The notes under the pieces were generated by a model that saw only the letters and a program-made list of their open reading frames with translations, made no database searches and was not told where the DNA came from. Below, one piece after another: positions 23,242-30,985 of a DNA stretch of 57,849 nt. The position numbers and the translations under genes were made by a program. The stretch is from a virus, in IMG/VR virus record IMGVR_UViG_3300021976_000016, positions 1 through 57,849 of that record, one strand, 5' to 3'. Positions within the stretch are counted from its first letter, which is position 1, and each line of letters begins with the position of its first letter.

Positions 23242-23859
23242 ATGTTTGCGGAAAGGAGAGAAAAACCTATCACACCAACGAAAACTACAAGCGACTCCAA
23301 TTCGAAGAAGCATAAGTGCCCGCACTGCCCGCGATTATTTGTCAGCAAAACCGGTCTCGGAAGCCACCTCAGAAGTCACGGTATCCAAGGATCGGCAAAG
23401 TCAACGGTGGCTGCAAGACTTGCAAAGGAGCAAGCTGCTCCCACATCTGCACCACAACCACCTGCTCCACTTCTAATCATCTGCCCCGATTGTCCTGAGA
23501 AGTTTCTGAATACCCGCATGCTTGGTCTTCATCGCAGGCACCATCACGGTGTCGTCAGCCCGACCGCTGACCTCAGAGCGTTGAAGAAGCAGCAGAAAGA
23601 ACTTGCGGGGAAACCCTCAACTCCAGCCGAAAGGTCAGATCCGGTCAATGTCACGAAGCGCAGCAGTCTCAAACATAGCAACGCAGTCGAAGGTGGCAAT
23701 CATGCCTCCCCCAACCCTTCGCTCGATCCCATCGCGTATGCCATCTGCATCGGTTCCCTCAAAGAGTTCTGCCGCCATTTTGCGGAAGAGCATGATGTCC
23801 CTACGCGCCAATTCACCCGGCAATGCGCTGAGTTATTTTACCGTCAGACGCTTCGGTAG
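23242..23859 (+). CDS. two-finger C2H2 zinc-finger protein
   Basis: 205 aa (start ATG at 23242; the GAAAGGAG that follows it makes a later, unidentified start possible). Two classical C2H2 fingers: CPHCPRLFVSKTGLGSHLRSH and CPDCPEKFLNTRMLGLHRRHH, with correct C-x2-C...H-x3-H spacing and the family Leu/Phe core. C2H2 fingers of this eukaryote-like form are uncommon in phages. The C-terminal part is a Pro/Ser/Thr-rich linker ending in a helical block. DNA binding is likely. Confidence 0.8.
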   Translation: MFAERREKPITPTKTTSDSNSKKHKCPHCPRLFVSKTGLGSHLRSHGIQGSAKSTVAARLAKEQAAPTSAPQPPAPLLIICPDCPEKFLNTRMLGLHRRHHHGVVSPTADLRALKKQQKELAGKPSTPAERSDPVNVTKRSSLKHSNAVEGGNHASPNPSLDPIAYAICIGSLKEFCRHFAEEHDVPTRQFTRQCAELFYRQTLR

Positions 23860-23989
23860 ATACTACGGATGCGAGATTGTATGCGCCCATTGCGGCGACC
23901 GCCCTCCCGCCCATATACCGTCTCATGGTCGCTGGAAATGGCTGGCGATGCACGAGATTGGTATGCATCACCGGCCTCGTCACAATTGA
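23795..23989 (+). CDS. small Cys/His protein overlapping the zinc-finger gene
   Basis: 64 aa from the second ATG of CATGATG. Sequence YYGCEIVCAHCGDRPPAHIPSHGRW...HEIGMHHR looks like a compact zinc site (CAHC plus several His). It shares its first 65 bases with the end of the C2H2 gene in another frame. GGAAGAG precedes the ATG. Plausible but unproven. Confidence 0.45.
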   Translation: MSLRANSPGNALSYFTVRRFGRYYGCEIVCAHCGDRPPAHIPSHGRWKWLAMHEIGMHHRPRHN

Positions 23990-24050
23990 GCACCTAAACC
24001 AAAATAGGCCCATCTGGACCCTCTACTCGATCTACATTCGAAGAGGTAGT

Positions 24051-24758
24051 ATGCACCTGCGTTCTACACTCCCCCCGCTCCCGAACAACATGCGCGACCT
24101 GCCTGTCGATACTCGTGGTTATCCAATCCCGTTCTTTGTGCAATGGATTGATGGTGTTCCTGAATTCCGCTTGGCGAATCGCGGAAATCTACATCGATGC
24201 GTTCTACTGAAGCTCTGTTGGGTTTGCGGCAAGCCGCTTGGGAACCGGCTTGTCGCTTTCACCATCGGCCCCATGTGCGCAGTCAACCGTATCTCTTCTG
24301 AACCTCCACAACATCCCGAGTGCGCCGAATTTTCAGCGCGTGCATGTCCGTTCCTTATCAATCCGAAGATGCGGCGGCGAGAGGATAACCTTCCAGACAA
24401 GCAGGAGCCAGCTGGCCTGATGCTGGAGCACAACCCGGGCGTGACGCTGGTATGGATCACTCGGAGCTGGAATGTCGTGCATGAGCTGAACGGCTACCTC
24501 TTCGAGATCGGCACTCCAACTAAGGCGCTTTGGTACAAAGAGGGTCGCATGGCGTCGCGTGACGAGGTTGGGGCCGCCATTGACAATGGATTTCCCCTAC
24601 TGCGTCAGTATGCAAAGAGCAAGAAGGACCTGGCGGAACTGGAGAACCAACGCATCGCGGCAATGAAGCTACTGCCGAAAGAGCGGAAGGAGATGGCGAA
24701 CGTTCATGACCAGATAGACATGTTGATCGTCTCCCTGAAGAACAATCGAAACGGATGA
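24051..24758 (+). CDS. conserved unknown protein with CWVCG and CPFL blocks
   Basis: 235 aa from the ATG at 24051, GAGG upstream. Blocks MRDLPVDTRGYPIPFFVQWIDG, LCWVCGKPLG, GPMCAVNRISSEPPQH and FSARACPFL define a family seen in many soil bacteria and their phages; the Cys pairs suggest metal binding. Function unknown. Confidence 0.8.
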   Translation: MHLRSTLPPLPNNMRDLPVDTRGYPIPFFVQWIDGVPEFRLANRGNLHRCVLLKLCWVCGKPLGNRLVAFTIGPMCAVNRISSEPPQHPECAEFSARACPFLINPKMRRREDNLPDKQEPAGLMLEHNPGVTLVWITRSWNVVHELNGYLFEIGTPTKALWYKEGRMASRDEVGAAIDNGFPLLRQYAKSKKDLAELENQRIAAMKLLPKERKEMANVHDQIDMLIVSLKNNRNG

Positions 24759-24774
24759 AAGATGAGGAACAAGC

Positions 24775-25035
24775 ATGTCCAAAGAAGCATCAGAGATCGG
24801 TCGGCAACTACGGGTCGATGAATTGCACGAGAGGACGGTGGTCTTCATCAGTTATGAGGACCGCAACGTCATCCTGACGATGTGGGTGTCCAGCATCGAT
24901 GGCGACGTAGTGGCGTTTTACGCTGGAGCGATCAATCCGCCAATCACGTTTATGACCTTCAGGCAGCCAGACGGGACTTTGATCGACCACAACGGGAAGC
25001 AGGTGCTGGTGCATGAATATCTCGGGGAGGTTTAG
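24775..25035 (+). CDS. small unknown protein
   Basis: 86 aa; beta-strand-rich (VVFISYEDRNVILTMWVSS). No recognised domain. Clean ribosome-binding site (GAGGAAC) and close spacing with both neighbours. Confidence 0.7.
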   Translation: MSKEASEIGRQLRVDELHERTVVFISYEDRNVILTMWVSSIDGDVVAFYAGAINPPITFMTFRQPDGTLIDHNGKQVLVHEYLGEV

Positions 25036-25038
25036 CGC

Positions 25039-25347
25039 ATGAGGCGACTCACAGAACACGGTCTGATCCCGCTGCGGGATAAGTTTCTCAACACGGACGG
25101 CAAGGTTGTCCCTAATGACATTGACGACCAAACTGCTTTTCCTATCGGTGCTGGTCCTTGGCCGAACGAGTTTCCGAGTGCCATTTGTGTCCAATGCGCA
25201 GTCTGCGAAGACCTCACTGGAATCAGCCCGAAGGGGCTGGAACTACATAAGCGCAATCCAGCGGCTCGACCTATCTTCTGTCCCTCGTGTTTCGTGATGC
25301 TTTACAACCTGATGGCGCTTGAGGAGGGTTCGTCAGATGAAGAGTGA
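25039..25347 (+). CDS. zinc-binding unknown protein
   Basis: 102 aa. CVQCAVCEDL at 50-59 and CPSC near 80 give a four-to-five-Cys metal site. The last bases overlap the next gene. No named family. Confidence 0.7.
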   Translation: MRRLTEHGLIPLRDKFLNTDGKVVPNDIDDQTAFPIGAGPWPNEFPSAICVQCAVCEDLTGISPKGLELHKRNPAARPIFCPSCFVMLYNLMALEEGSSDEE

Positions 25348-25909
25348 CCTATTCGACGATCCAAATCTTCAGTCCTACCTCACGCGCGCCGAAAGAGAGA
25401 TGCTTCCAATGATGGAAAAATCAGCCATTGCGATCACGCTGGTGACCGGCTCAGTTGATGTAAAAATATGCCTCGAAATTGGTGCCGCCATCATGCTCGA
25501 CAAGCCCATCATCGCAGTGATCTCCGAAGGCGCAAAAGTGCCGGCGAATCTGAAGCGAGTCGCCAACGTGATCGTCGAAGGCAACATGAAGGATGCGGCT
25601 ACGCTCGCGAAACTTCAACAAGCTATATCGAACATAATGGCGCAGGATCCGCGCGCCCCGAAGTACTGGCAGCATGAGACCACCGGCGTCTTATACCCGG
25701 TCGTCATGGCATATCTGACCGGCAAGGATATGAACGCTGAGCAGGTAGCCACTATGCGCGCCTATCTTCGGCAGTGGATTCAATCGCCGGTATGGTATGG
25801 CGGTGAGGAGCTGCGCAAGCTACGGGCCAGCATCGACGTGATCCAGACACGCGATGACATCGAGGCTTGGCTGTGTGCGGCGCTCGATGAAGGGTTCGAT
25901 CCGCTATGA
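25337..25909 (+). CDS. Rossmann-like (nucleoside deoxyribosyltransferase/TIR-like) protein
   Basis: 190 aa from the ATG at 25337. Residues 27-80 have the look of the nucleoside 2-deoxyribosyltransferase/TIR superfamily: AIAITLVTG strand, then DVKICLEIGAAIMLDKPIIAVI, with the E-x-G-A-A and D-K-P-I-I signature. The C-terminal 70 residues (MRAYLRQWIQSP...DDIEAWLCAALDEGFDPL) form a second helical domain that I know from other phage proteins. It may act on nucleosides or NAD-like substrates. No catalytic test is possible here. Confidence 0.65.
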   Translation: MKSDLFDDPNLQSYLTRAEREMLPMMEKSAIAITLVTGSVDVKICLEIGAAIMLDKPIIAVISEGAKVPANLKRVANVIVEGNMKDAATLAKLQQAISNIMAQDPRAPKYWQHETTGVLYPVVMAYLTGKDMNAEQVATMRAYLRQWIQSPVWYGGEELRKLRASIDVIQTRDDIEAWLCAALDEGFDPL

Positions 25910-26073
25910 CCATGTATCAACTCACGATCTGCACCGATATATTCCTCTTCGTGTCGCTAGTCTTCAATCTCCTCACTCTGTTGTCGACCCGGAGGACGCG
26001 ACGAATCCTGAAAGAAATAATCGAACTGCGGCAAAAGCAAGAGGACCTGCTTCGAAGTCGGGGTCTGATATGA
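25906..26073 (+). CDS. 55-residue membrane protein
   Basis: ATG overlaps the previous stop. Hydrophobic segment about 7-27 (ICTDIFLFVSLVFNLLTLL), then a strongly basic helix ending in a Gln/Glu/Leu coiled coil. Single-pass membrane protein of unknown role. Confidence 0.6.
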   Translation: MTMYQLTICTDIFLFVSLVFNLLTLLSTRRTRRILKEIIELRQKQEDLLRSRGLI

Positions 26074-26738
26074 ATTGCAGCCGCCCTCCACTTCCTGTTT
26101 TGCTACATGCTTTGAGGCCGGTCGTGCGTCAGGCCATGCTCAAAGAGTTCACGCCGGACTGCTGCATCGCGACGTGCCGCGTGCTGCATCAGGTCTTCGA
26201 GAGCTTCGGCTATTACGCAGACGCGGTTCCAGTGGACGTCTACATCTTCAATGCGCCGATGGCCGCGTTACTGAGGGACGGCGTAGAGATCCCAACGGAC
26301 GACCCTGTTGCACGGAGAAAGCTGTTTGACGCGACTGGTGCATGGGGCGTCGGCATCACGCGATTGAGCGCGGACGTTGGCGCGCCCGTCGTCGGCGGGA
26401 GATACGGTGGCCATCTGGTGCTGCGAGTCATGAACACGCTGATCGACGCTTCGCTGCAACAGGCCGACCGGCCTCAGTACGGTATCGCCCTCCCATCGCT
26501 GATTGCGTTCTCCCCAGACGTGCAAGCCTTCTTCACGCAGAAGCGAACGGGCGATAAGCGTTGCGGCATTTCGGTAAACCGCTGCGAGATCATCTACCAG
26601 CGCATGAAGGACTACAGCTTTCGTCGATCACCCGACTGGCTGCGAAGCGGCTCACCATATACCGATGTGATTCGTAGCATCGTCATGCAGGCTGAGAACC
26701 GGTTGAACCACCACGCGGAGGAGAGAGCCTATGGCTGA
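26070..26738 (+). CDS. papain/transglutaminase-like fold protein
   Basis: 222 aa from the ATG at 26070. Cys-His-Asp order typical of the fold: DCCIATCRVL (C31/C32), GGHLVLRV (H115), LIDASLQQ (D126). Substrate unknown; this family occurs in phages and mobile islands. Overlaps the neighbours by a few bases. Confidence 0.65.
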   Translation: MNCSRPPLPVLLHALRPVVRQAMLKEFTPDCCIATCRVLHQVFESFGYYADAVPVDVYIFNAPMAALLRDGVEIPTDDPVARRKLFDATGAWGVGITRLSADVGAPVVGGRYGGHLVLRVMNTLIDASLQQADRPQYGIALPSLIAFSPDVQAFFTQKRTGDKRCGISVNRCEIIYQRMKDYSFRRSPDWLRSGSPYTDVIRSIVMQAENRLNHHAEERAYG

Positions 26739-27045
26739 TTTTTGGGTGAATGGAATTGTGTCGAACGTAGACGGTCTGCCAAAGATTCAACTCTCAAACG
26801 AGAACGGTATCTTCGCGCAGCTCTCGATGGGCGAAGCCCGGAGCATCGCGCACAACATCATGCTAATGGCTGCGCGAACAGAGGCCGACGCGCTGATATT
26901 GAACTTTTGCAGGAAGCTAGATTCGGGCGAACGAGGCGATCAGATGGCGGCTGTCATGATGCAGGAGTTCCGAGACTTCCGCGCCAAGATAGACGACGAG
27001 ATTGTGGAGTCTGGCTACGACAAGCCACCCGGAGAGGAGCAGTGA
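26731..27045 (+). CDS. unknown protein
   Basis: 104 aa. Starts MADFWVNGIVSNVDGLPK, with a helical second half (RSIAHNIMLMAARTEADALIL). No domain recognised. Coupled to both neighbours by overlaps. Confidence 0.7.
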   Translation: MADFWVNGIVSNVDGLPKIQLSNENGIFAQLSMGEARSIAHNIMLMAARTEADALILNFCRKLDSGERGDQMAAVMMQEFRDFRAKIDDEIVESGYDKPPGEEQ

Positions 27046-27368
27046 TGCAGGTGACATGGTTTGGGAAGCAGTATGACGCTCCAATCTACTACGACACGAC
27101 ACAGGCACCGACGCCGGTCGACGTTGCGTGCATGTATTGCGACGAGCTGATCCTGATGGGAGAGGACGGCTTCTTGGATAGTGGCTCCAACCCGTTTCAT
27201 CGCGAGTGCTGGGTGAGGATGCTTATCGGTTCTGTCGCACATCAGCGCCACCTCTGCACCTGCTATATGCCCGAGGGTGCCGCGCAACCACACGAGCCGG
27301 AGGGCTTGAGCCGACGACAGACCGCGAAGCTCGCCGTGGCCTACCACGAAGGCACAATCGAGGATTAG
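27045..27368 (+). CDS. small Cys/His protein
   Basis: 107 aa from the ATG at 27045 (TGATG). CMYCDELILMGEDGF then FHRECWVR give a C-x2-C...H-x3-C metal site; a further CTC lies downstream. The C-terminal part is basic. Function unknown. Confidence 0.7.
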   Translation: MQVTWFGKQYDAPIYYDTTQAPTPVDVACMYCDELILMGEDGFLDSGSNPFHRECWVRMLIGSVAHQRHLCTCYMPEGAAQPHEPEGLSRRQTAKLAVAYHEGTIED

Positions 27369-27382
27369 GAGAGGGAGAAGGG

Positions 27383-27709
27383 ATGCAATCACTGATTGTT
27401 GCACCGCATAACGGCAAGTCGGTTGTCATTGTCGTCTTTCATGGCGACGCTCTGGACCGCATGAGCAAGAGCGATCCCGCCATTGTCGAGGGAGTCTTTC
27501 TCGCCCAGCTACGGCGGCTCCCTGCTGCCAACGACACCGTGTATCTACCGCTCACAGATTTCATGTTTTGCTATGAACCGGATCAGGAAGCGTTCGAATC
27601 CAAATGCCGGGAACTACGCGACCCCAAAGCGATTCTGCAATGGCTTGGCCGGGGATGGGAGAATCGACCGGAGGAGCGCGACACAGTCATCAAGGGCACC
27701 GATATCTAG
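27383..27709 (+). CDS. unknown protein
   Basis: 108 aa, ATG 27383 with GAGGGAGAAGGG before it. Alpha/beta pattern (SLIVAPHNGKSVVIVVFHGD), no recognised family. Followed by a 53-base gap that holds a leader element. Confidence 0.7.
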   Translation: MQSLIVAPHNGKSVVIVVFHGDALDRMSKSDPAIVEGVFLAQLRRLPAANDTVYLPLTDFMFCYEPDQEAFESKCRELRDPKAILQWLGRGWENRPEERDTVIKGTDI

Positions 27710-27733
27710 CCGAAGTGCTATGGTGTCCCACAC

Positions 27734-27762
27734 AGCGGCAACCAGCGCGCAGGAGAAACTAC
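27734..27762 (+). promoter_or_regulatory. hairpin-Shine-Dalgarno leader element, copy 6
   Basis: GCGGCAACCAGCGCGC (27735-27750) directly before AGGAG-AAAC and the ATG at 27763. The stem is weaker here (GCG/CGC), but the ACCAGC core and AGGAGAAAC are shared with the other copies. Confidence 0.6.
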
Positions 27763-28341
27763 ATGGCAACGCTCTATAGAGCAGACGGAACCATCGAAAC
27801 AATTCAACCAGCCAATGGCATCAACTTCAGCCTCGGGGAGTTGCAGACGCTCGTCGGCGGCTACATCGAGATCGTTCGCACGAAGGACGGTCAATTTTTA
27901 GTCTGCGACGAAAACGGCAAGGTCAGCGAGCAGCCCAAACACATCAACCTTCTGGCGACGCACATGTATCGGTACGGCGCGCACGATCCAATCGTCGGCG
28001 ACGCGCTGGTTGGAACTCTCCTTGAGGTCGACGGGCCACCGGATGTGGAAGAGGAGGAGTTGACCGAGCTGCAATACACGGTGCCTGTGAAGGGTGAGAG
28101 TTTCCGTCTCTACATCTTTGGCGATGACGGTATGCACTCAGGTGGTCAATGGTTCCGGCGAATGCCGGTCTATCCCGACGAGGAGATCACGGTCCACGAG
28201 GCCAAGACTCGCGCAGAGGCTGCGATCGCGGCTGGCTCTGAGATCCGCATCACCGATGGCGGCGACATGCTGGTCTACCACTTCAAGGGCGGCAAGCAGC
28301 TGTATCCGGCTGGCACGGCAGACGTGTGGGAGGCCATGTGA
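27763..28341 (+). CDS. DUF3846 domain protein
   Basis: 192 aa from the ATG at 27763. The N-terminal 90 residues match DUF3846 in pattern: ELQTLVGGYIEIVRT, FLVCDENGK, and the Asn/Ala-rich INLLATHMYRYG. The C-terminal part is a second alpha/beta region. DUF3846 has no known activity. It is preceded by a hairpin leader. Confidence 0.75.
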   Translation: MATLYRADGTIETIQPANGINFSLGELQTLVGGYIEIVRTKDGQFLVCDENGKVSEQPKHINLLATHMYRYGAHDPIVGDALVGTLLEVDGPPDVEEEELTELQYTVPVKGESFRLYIFGDDGMHSGGQWFRRMPVYPDEEITVHEAKTRAEAAIAAGSEIRITDGGDMLVYHFKGGKQLYPAGTADVWEAM

Positions 28342-28544
28342 GCATAAGGGCGCGCGATCTAATTGGTCGCAAGATCATCGCTGTAGACCTGCGCAGGTTT
28401 CATACCGGTAGGCACGACGCTCCGTGGTCCACCGACCCCATCCTTACTTTGGACAATGGGCGCAAGCTCTACTTCTCCACTCAAGAGACAGAGGTCGGTG
28501 AATATGGCGTCGAACTCTGTCTTACAGATCGGAATTCCAAATGA
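28338..28544 (+). CDS. small unknown protein
   Basis: 68 aa from a GTG at 28338 (GTGA overlap; GGGAGG six bases upstream). Beta-rich: IIAVDLRRF, ILTLDNGRKLYFST. No domain. Confidence 0.65.
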   Translation: MSIRARDLIGRKIIAVDLRRFHTGRHDAPWSTDPILTLDNGRKLYFSTQETEVGEYGVELCLTDRNSK

Positions 28545-29128
28545 CCGGGATGCAAGAGCGCATGATCGCCCACATGCAAGGGATGAAGGCGCTCAGGGAA
28601 ACCATGAAGATCTCCGACCAGTTCGTCTACAAGGGCATCGAGCACTTCCTGCTGGAACACGGCAGGTGGTACGAGGTGACGCCGTGGCGCGGTAAGTATA
28701 AGCAGGGCGCTCCCAAGAACTGCTTCGCCAACGCCATGCTGCTTGGCGCGCAGAAGGGTTTGCGCTATGTCGAAGGTCTCGCATTTGCGGACATAAAGAT
28801 CGAACTGCCCATCCACCACGGCTGGAACATCGATGAGCACGACAACGTGATCGACAACACGTGGCTCAATACCGGGCTGGTCTACTTCGGTGTCGAGTTT
28901 TCCGTTGGACGAGCAGATGACGCGATCTGGAACGGCGACAGCACAGTGCTCGACGACTACCGGCGCAGGCATCCGCTGTTTCGCGAGCCATGGCGCGGGG
29001 AGGACTATTCGCTCAAGTGGGAGGAAAGCGAAGGACTCAGGCTCTTGCGGCGTATGGACAAGGGCGAGTCCCCAAAGCGGCTTCTCGGCGAGGTCGAGCA
29101 ACTGAGAAAGGAACACGCGGGGAAATGA
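28541..29128 (+). CDS. second papain-like fold protein
   Basis: 195 aa. Cys-His-Asp order: NCFANAMLLG (C61), IHHGWN (H92/H93), VIDNTW (D105), a spacing typical of NlpC/transglutaminase-like folds. N-terminal helix-rich lead. It differs in sequence from the 26070 protein, so a recent duplication is unlikely. Function unknown. Confidence 0.6.
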   Translation: MTGMQERMIAHMQGMKALRETMKISDQFVYKGIEHFLLEHGRWYEVTPWRGKYKQGAPKNCFANAMLLGAQKGLRYVEGLAFADIKIELPIHHGWNIDEHDNVIDNTWLNTGLVYFGVEFSVGRADDAIWNGDSTVLDDYRRRHPLFREPWRGEDYSLKWEESEGLRLLRRMDKGESPKRLLGEVEQLRKEHAGK

Positions 29129-29664
29129 CGAACGTTGATATCAGCACACTCATGCAGCTTGAAATGGCCGCAGCCATCGAGCAGAAGCGAAAGCTCGGGA
29201 CGGGTGACGACAATTTCAGGATGAGCATCAAAATCGTCGGTCCCGGAGGATCGGTTGCAGATGTTCCGCTGCAATGGTCGAGCATGCAGGACAAGTATCT
29301 GAAAATGGGAATCCTCTCGCATCTCTGTGAACACGTGTCGGCGGTGGCTGCCGTAGTTACATCGGACGTTCGCCGTCTGAACTCGAAGGCGTTCTGCTCG
29401 CGCTTCAAGCTCGACTATGCCGACAGCGCGATGTTCAAAAAGGAATACGACCGGATCATGGCCGACTACAACCACGAGATGGTCAACCTGCCGCGTGAGA
29501 CGTGGGAGGAATCATTGTTTGTCGTTGCATACGGACCCCGCACGAAAAAGATGCTGGTGGCTCCCTATGCGGTGGTTGGCGGTGGCTTCATGTTTGAACG
29601 GCCAGAATTCGCAAACGAGGATGCGGAACTGGAGGTCGGGTTGATACCGGCTTGGTGGGTTTGA
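29125..29664 (+). CDS. unknown protein, last of second rightward run
   Basis: 179 aa from the ATG at 29125 (ATGA overlap). Helical N-terminal third, then strand-rich. No recognised family. Followed within 100 bases by a terminator. Confidence 0.65.
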   Translation: MTNVDISTLMQLEMAAAIEQKRKLGTGDDNFRMSIKIVGPGGSVADVPLQWSSMQDKYLKMGILSHLCEHVSAVAAVVTSDVRRLNSKAFCSRFKLDYADSAMFKKEYDRIMADYNHEMVNLPRETWEESLFVVAYGPRTKKMLVAPYAVVGGGFMFERPEFANEDAELEVGLIPAWWV

Positions 29665-29746
29665 GGGTAGCCAACCGCGCCGACACGTGGCCGCTGGTGG
29701 CGCTCACGCTGGAGGATGCGCCTAATTCCCCGCCCCACCAACGACG

Positions 29747-29777
29747 ACGCCCCCACGAGGCTGTGGGGGCGTTTGGC
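29747..29777 (+). terminator. terminator between converging operons
   Basis: ACGCCCCCAC / GTGGGGGCGT, a perfect 10-bp stem with a GAGGCT loop, followed by TTGGCTGTCT. It closes the rightward run ending at 29664 and lies in the 143-base gap before the leftward gene ending at 29808. The T-run is short, but the stem is strong. Confidence 0.65.
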
Positions 29778-29807
29778 TGTCTGCTTCAGGGTTCGGGCGG
29801 GATTAGT

Positions 29808-30185
29808 TCACAGTTCGCCCGCGACCAAGTGAAGCTCTGTTTTCGTGTGTCCTTTTTGGTCTTGGACCTGTACCATCAGGCCGCCGTAACCAGTGCCTAT
29901 GCGATAGGCCTGAAACTCCATGCCGACGGTCAGATCGATATTGCGTGCGTTGGTTGCTGGTGCCGCCGTGACGATCAGCGTTATCCTTCGGAGGTTGGGG
30001 TTGGAGTTCTCGGGGTCGAGCATCTCGACCGTCACTGTAGGAATACGGTCGCCCCTGAGCCCCCTCGTATAGCCGCTTTCGACCACCTTGCCACCCATCC
30101 AAATATGGTCGGCAGCGCGAAGGCTCGACACGGCGAACAGCGTGAACAGCAGAGTTGCAATCGTGGAACTGAGTAGCTTCTTCAT
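29808..30185 (-). CDS. secreted protein with signal peptide
   Basis: 125 aa. Start at the ATG at 30185 (ATGA with the previous stop). Signal peptide MKKLLSS..., hydrophobic 8-20, cleavage likely after LRA. Mature part is beta-rich and basic (GGKVVESGYTRGL, RRITLIVTAAP). It would be exported to the periplasm; no family known. Behind a hairpin leader that lies inside the upstream gene. Confidence 0.7.
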   Translation of the reverse strand: MKKLLSSTIATLLFTLFAVSSLRAADHIWMGGKVVESGYTRGLRGDRIPTVTVEMLDPENSNPNLRRITLIVTAAPATNARNIDLTVGMEFQAYRIGTGYGGLMVQVQDQKGHTKTELHLVAGEL

Positions 30186-30403
30186 TTTGAATCTCCTGCG
30201 GCGGGTGCCGCTGTGACTGGTGCCGGTTTCGATGTGCAATACGGTGTGTGGGCGCGTAACTCACGAGCGCCGAACGACCGTTCGCAATATGGGCACGGAC
30301 GCTCTACCTTCGGGCGCGATGGCACCTCTGCCCGTTTGCGCCTCAGCCACTCCAGCGCATAGGGCTCAAGCTCCTCGGTGGTGAACTTCTCCAGCGACTT
30401 CAT
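30182..30403 (-). CDS. single-module zinc-knuckle protein
   Basis: 73 aa. One C-x2-C-x11-H-x3-C module (CPYCERSFGARELRAHTPYC), exactly the spacing of the triple protein at 3917-4363, preceded by a basic helix. Nucleic-acid or protein binding likely. The last 30 bases double as the hairpin leader of the next gene, so that element is also coding here. Confidence 0.7.
   Translation of the reverse strand: MKSLEKFTTEELEPYALEWLRRKRAEVPSRPKVERPCPYCERSFGARELRAHTPYCTSKPAPVTAAPAAGDSK
30186..30213 (-). promoter_or_regulatory. hairpin-Shine-Dalgarno leader element, copy 4
   Basis: Minus strand GCGGCACCCGCCGC (30211-30198) then AGGAG (30197-30193) and the ATG at 30185. Stem GCGG/CCGC. Overlaps the end of the upstream coding region. 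Confidence 0.7.
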
Positions 30404-30942
30404 CGCGCGCCGCCGACGGTCTCAGTCAGCCGCGCCAGCTTGACTACTTCGCCATGCAGTGCCGGGTGGCTCAGCCTTACCGTCCCCATGATTGCCAAGC
30501 CTTCGATAAGGAACTTCATGCTCTTCCAGAGCACAGCGTCGACCGTGATTGTTGCTGCCTGCGCCTCTGTGGTGTCTGACTGCGTCATCGTGTTTCTCCC
30601 TGCGGTTGGTGCCGCTGTTGTTGTGCGTGCTTCTAACTTCGCTATGACTTCGTCTAGCTCGTCGAGCGCGTTACCGATAGCAGGTGCCGGAAGGTTCCAG
30701 CTGCTGACCGGTGCCGTCGCCAGCACGGTCTCTACAAGGTTCGCGACGACCCTTGCTTCAAGTGCTTGGATCGCTTCCTTTTTCGTGAAGCCGAGGACGC
30801 ACTGTGAGAAGTGCTTTCCGCTGACCTGCTCATACCACCATCCATTCTCGGGGTCGCGGTAGATGGTGTGTTGCCGCTCGCCGATGGTTACGGTGTACTC
30901 GCCGGTGGTGCTGAAGTCTGCGTTGCGTTTCGTCGTCGTCAT
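30400..30942 (-). CDS. unknown protein, apparently fused from two genes
   Basis: 180 aa. Two parts separated by the translated leader (TTTAAPTAGRNTM). Part 1 (1-112): NADFSTTGEYTVTIGERQHT, then ENGWWYEQVSGKHFSQCVLG and a helix. Part 2 begins at the internal ATG (30588) behind a full hairpin-Shine-Dalgarno element and reads MTQSDTTEAQ...TVRLSHPALHGEVVKLARL. So either the long protein and a 62-residue short form are both made, or a stop codon was lost and two genes became one. Confidence 0.7.
   Translation of the reverse strand: MTTTKRNADFSTTGEYTVTIGERQHTIYRDPENGWWYEQVSGKHFSQCVLGFTKKEAIQALEARVVANLVETVLATAPVSSWNLPAPAIGNALDELDEVIAKLEARTTTAAPTAGRNTMTQSDTTEAQAATITVDAVLWKSMKFLIEGLAIMGTVRLSHPALHGEVVKLARLTETVGGAR
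30589..30617 (-). promoter_or_regulatory. hairpin-Shine-Dalgarno leader element, copy 3 (internal)
   Basis: Minus strand GCGGCACCAACCGC (30615-30602), AGGGAG, then the internal ATG at 30588. It lies wholly inside a longer reading frame and is translated as TAAPTAGRNT, which shows that this frame had no stop between the two units. Confidence 0.7.
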
Positions 30943-30971
30943 TGTGTTTCTCCTGCGGCTGGTGACCGCTT
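30943..30971 (-). promoter_or_regulatory. hairpin-Shine-Dalgarno leader element, copy 2
   Basis: Minus strand GCGGTCACCAGCCGC (30969-30955), AGGAG (30954-30950), AAACACA and the ATG at 30942. The hairpin's 3' arm abuts the ribosome-binding site, with a loop around ACCA. Confidence 0.75.
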
Positions 30972-30985
30972 TGGGTTGAGGGTTA

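Noticed and set aside
29652-30176. Rightward frame over the leftward secreted protein
   Set aside because: Shadow of the 29808-30185 gene and the terminator; no ribosome-binding site or protein-like pattern.
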